From positions 1 through 64,000 of the forward strand of contig JABCZF010000003.1 in the NCBI GenBank assembly GCA_013289825.1: a DNA stretch of 64,000 bases. Reading direction: 5' to 3'. The notes under the pieces are model-generated. The model was not told the DNA's origin. It worked only from the letters and a program-made list of their open reading frames with translations, and made no database searches. This stretch comes from Acidobacteriota bacterium (lineage in GTDB: Bacteria > Acidobacteriota > Terriglobia > Acidiferrales > UBA7541). Shown here one piece after another: positions 62,506 through 64,000 of the stretch. A program made the position numbers and the translations under genes. Every line of letters begins with the position of its first letter. Positions within the stretch are counted from its first letter, which is position 1.

Positions 62506-62859
62506 ATGAGATTCCGCGCCATTCTTGCCTTGGCCACCCTGTTTATGACTTGCTTCACGTTAGCCGTGTTTGCTGAGCCCTGGCCTCCGATGGTCGGGCC
62601 AACCGATACGGGCGGCCCACCGGAGGATCAATCCGTATCCGGGCAGATTGCGTCGGTGGGCGACGCCGCATTCGCCATAAACATAACGAAAGGCAAGCAG
62701 GGCCCACAGACTGTGGAATTTCTGGTGGATGACAAGACGAAAGTAGAAGGTAAACTGACCATCGGGGCACAAGCGCTGGTTGAGTACCGCTCGGACAGCG
62801 GACGAAACATCGCCGTTCACGTGGTGGTAACGCCGGCCTCTGGCATTGGTCCCGACTGA
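62506..62859 (+). CDS. Small secreted protein (DUF5666-like beta-barrel)
   Basis: The 117-residue product has a signal peptide (FRAILALATLFMTCFTLAVF, cleaved near FAEP) and one small beta domain: VSGQIASVGDAAFAINITKG, VEFLVDDKTKVEGKLTIGAQ, ALVEYRSDSGRNIAVHVVV. This resembles OB-like DUF5666 domains of exported proteins with unknown function. GAGGAG seven bases before the ATG sets the start; the frame runs back to 62242 without support. It lies 99 bases upstream of the trehalose synthase gene. Confidence 0.78.
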   Translation: MRFRAILALATLFMTCFTLAVFAEPWPPMVGPTDTGGPPEDQSVSGQIASVGDAAFAINITKGKQGPQTVEFLVDDKTKVEGKLTIGAQALVEYRSDSGRNIAVHVVVTPASGIGPD

Positions 62860-62958
62860 CCTGGGGGGTTCTCTCTTTCTGAACTGAGTGCAATCTTGTA
62901 TATCGCCCGGTCGAGTCCTGCGGCATTCTGGAATGCTCGACGCAACTGAGGAGTCCTG

Positions 62959-64000
62959 ATGCGCACGACTCTGAAGATAGTCCTGCCCTTAATCGTCAGC
63001 GTGGCGGTGGTGTCCCTGCTGTTCGCGGGGTACCAGGTGCGCACGGAGAAACGCAACCTGCGCGGGGATCTTTCGCGGCGTGCGGAGATTCTCGGCGATA
63101 GTCTGCAAGAAACGGTCGAGCCTCTCTTGGATCACGGGCCAACCAAAAACCTGCAGCGGCTGGTGGCGCGCTTTGGACAAAGAGAACATTTAAAGGGTGT
63201 GGCGGTCTACGACGCCGAGGGCACGGCTATTGCGATTACTTCGGGCCTCCCTTCGGAATTCCAGAAACGGCCGTCGGTCGCGACGCGCGCCGCCCAGCAA
63301 GACGCGGGCTATGGTGAATTCCTGACCATGGACAGTTCTGCGGCTGCGGATCAAAAGGATGTGGGACCGATGCACATCTTTGCGTTGCCCCTGCATCGCG
63401 ACGGCCAGGCGGCGGGCACGCTGGTCTTGTTTCATGACACAAGTTACATCGACGTGCAGGTTCGACACACGCTGAGGGACGCACTTCTTAACGCCGCGAT
63501 CCAGACCCTGCTGATCAGCGGGTTGGCGATTGTGCTGGTGCGGTGGACGTTTACCGCGCCGCTGGCGCGCACGGCGAAATGGCTGCGAACGCTGCGAACC
63601 GGGCAGACTGATGCTCCGCCGATGACCCCGCAGGGAGAGATTTTTGACCAGCTGCATCAAGAAGTGACGCATCTTGCGAAGGACTTGAACGCTGCGCGGG
63701 CCACGGCGGAAGAAGAAGCGCGGCTACGCAATTCCAATGTGTCCATTTGGACGGCGGAGCGGTTGCGCGTGAGTTTGCGAAGCAAGCTGCAGGAAAAGCC
63801 GCTGTTTGTGGTCTCCAACCGTGAACCGTATTTGAACGCCTACAACGAAAAAAGTCATGCCATCGAGAGCATCGTTCCGGCCAGCGGCGTGGTGACGGCG
63901 ATCGAGCCGGTGCTGGTGGCGTGCGATGGGACCTGGATCGCGCATGGATCGGGGAGCGCGGATCGTGAAGTTTCCGATGCCCATGATCACCAGCGTGTTC
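62959..64000 (+). CDS. Trehalose-6-phosphate synthase fused to a membrane sensor module (3' end outside window)
   Basis: The open frame runs from ATG 62959 off the right edge (347 codons). The first part looks like a receptor: membrane helix at about 7-24, a periplasmic sensor region (27-175), a second helix (about 181-198, AIQTLLISGLAIVLVRW), a HAMP-like segment and a coiled coil to about 270. A GT20 trehalose-6-phosphate synthase then begins: LFVVSNREPYLNAYN (Ser286-Arg288), PASGVVTAIEPVL, DGTWIAHGSGSADREV. The enzyme makes trehalose 6-phosphate from UDP-glucose and glucose 6-phosphate. The catalytic remainder lies beyond position 64000. GAGGAG precedes the ATG. Confidence 0.88.
   Translation, partial: MRTTLKIVLPLIVSVAVVSLLFAGYQVRTEKRNLRGDLSRRAEILGDSLQETVEPLLDHGPTKNLQRLVARFGQREHLKGVAVYDAEGTAIAITSGLPSEFQKRPSVATRAAQQDAGYGEFLTMDSSAAADQKDVGPMHIFALPLHRDGQAAGTLVLFHDTSYIDVQVRHTLRDALLNAAIQTLLISGLAIVLVRWTFTAPLARTAKWLRTLRTGQTDAPPMTPQGEIFDQLHQEVTHLAKDLNAARATAEEEARLRNSNVSIWTAERLRVSLRSKLQEKPLFVVSNREPYLNAYNEKSHAIESIVPASGVVTAIEPVLVACDGTWIAHGSGSADREVSDAHDHQRV

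Noticed and set aside
1..64000. tRNA, rRNA, CRISPR arrays, prophage or transposase genes
   Set aside because: Looked for by characteristic motifs and repeat spacing; none was seen. A covariance-model scan would be needed to exclude small RNA genes.

Overview
The window looks like chromosomal DNA from a member of the Acidobacteriota (Terriglobia-like). The grounds are two ADOP-type (acidobacterial duplicated orphan permease) ABC permeases, one beside a PadR regulator, an orphan OmpR-type winged-helix protein, a GAF-ANTAR protein, a moderately high G+C content and the mix of housekeeping operons. This placement is inference from gene content; no rRNA gene is present. I saw no tRNA, rRNA, CRISPR array, prophage or intact insertion sequence.

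Layout. 0.1-10 kb: scattered single genes (membrane protein, TetR regulator, fatty-acid desaturase, ComEA-like helix-hairpin-helix protein, SurA/PpiD-type foldase, truncated winged-helix regulator, a c-heme/copper monooxygenase-like protein, dienelactone hydrolase). 10-24 kb: the cell-shape region, with a FecR-domain protein, mreB-mreC-mreD, then mrdA (PBP2) and rodA. The two halves are separated by about 6.5 kb carrying thrC, a shikimate-kinase-like protein translationally coupled to thrC, a collagen-like lipoprotein, PadR and a frameshifted ADOP permease. 24-28 kb: RNase E/G with a very large disordered insertion inside its S1 domain, preceded by a structured leader and followed by a strong terminator. 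28-34 kb: Tat-exported GH127-like glycosidase, ECF sigma factor with two small membrane proteins, bactofilin, GAF-ANTAR protein. 34-43 kb: second ADOP permease (probable CTG start), CocE-type hydrolase, and two convergent ABC-2 export pairs. 43-47 kb: molybdopterin oxidoreductase, AraC regulator, VOC protein, a VOC-PP2C fusion, and a broken coiled-coil protein gene. 47-52.5 kb: folD, coaE, HtrA protease, lysophospholipid acyltransferase-like protein, FecR-like protein. 52.7-61.7 kb, minus strand: an electron-transfer-flavoprotein set (etfB, etfA, ETF-quinone oxidoreductase) downstream of the lipid cluster yceD-rpmF-plsX-fabD-fabG-acpP-fabF. The right edge cuts a trehalose-6-phosphate synthase fused to a membrane sensor module.

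Working logic. MreBCD, PBP2, RodA and bactofilin serve envelope shape. PlsX, FabD, FabG, ACP and FabF build acyl chains and the ETF set takes electrons from acyl-CoA oxidation, so lipid synthesis and breakdown sit side by side. Genes damaged as written are the PadR-linked ADOP permease (loss of one CT in a CT tract), the coiled-coil protein at 46.8-47.4 kb, and a small fragment near 7.1 kb.

The most unusual items are the RNase E/G insertion with its repeated LPGE motif and structured leader, the thrC-coupled small-molecule-kinase-like protein, the VOC-phosphatase fusion with a possible leaderless promoter, the sensor-trehalose synthase fusion, and a strand-composition switch near 38-45 kb that does not follow gene direction.
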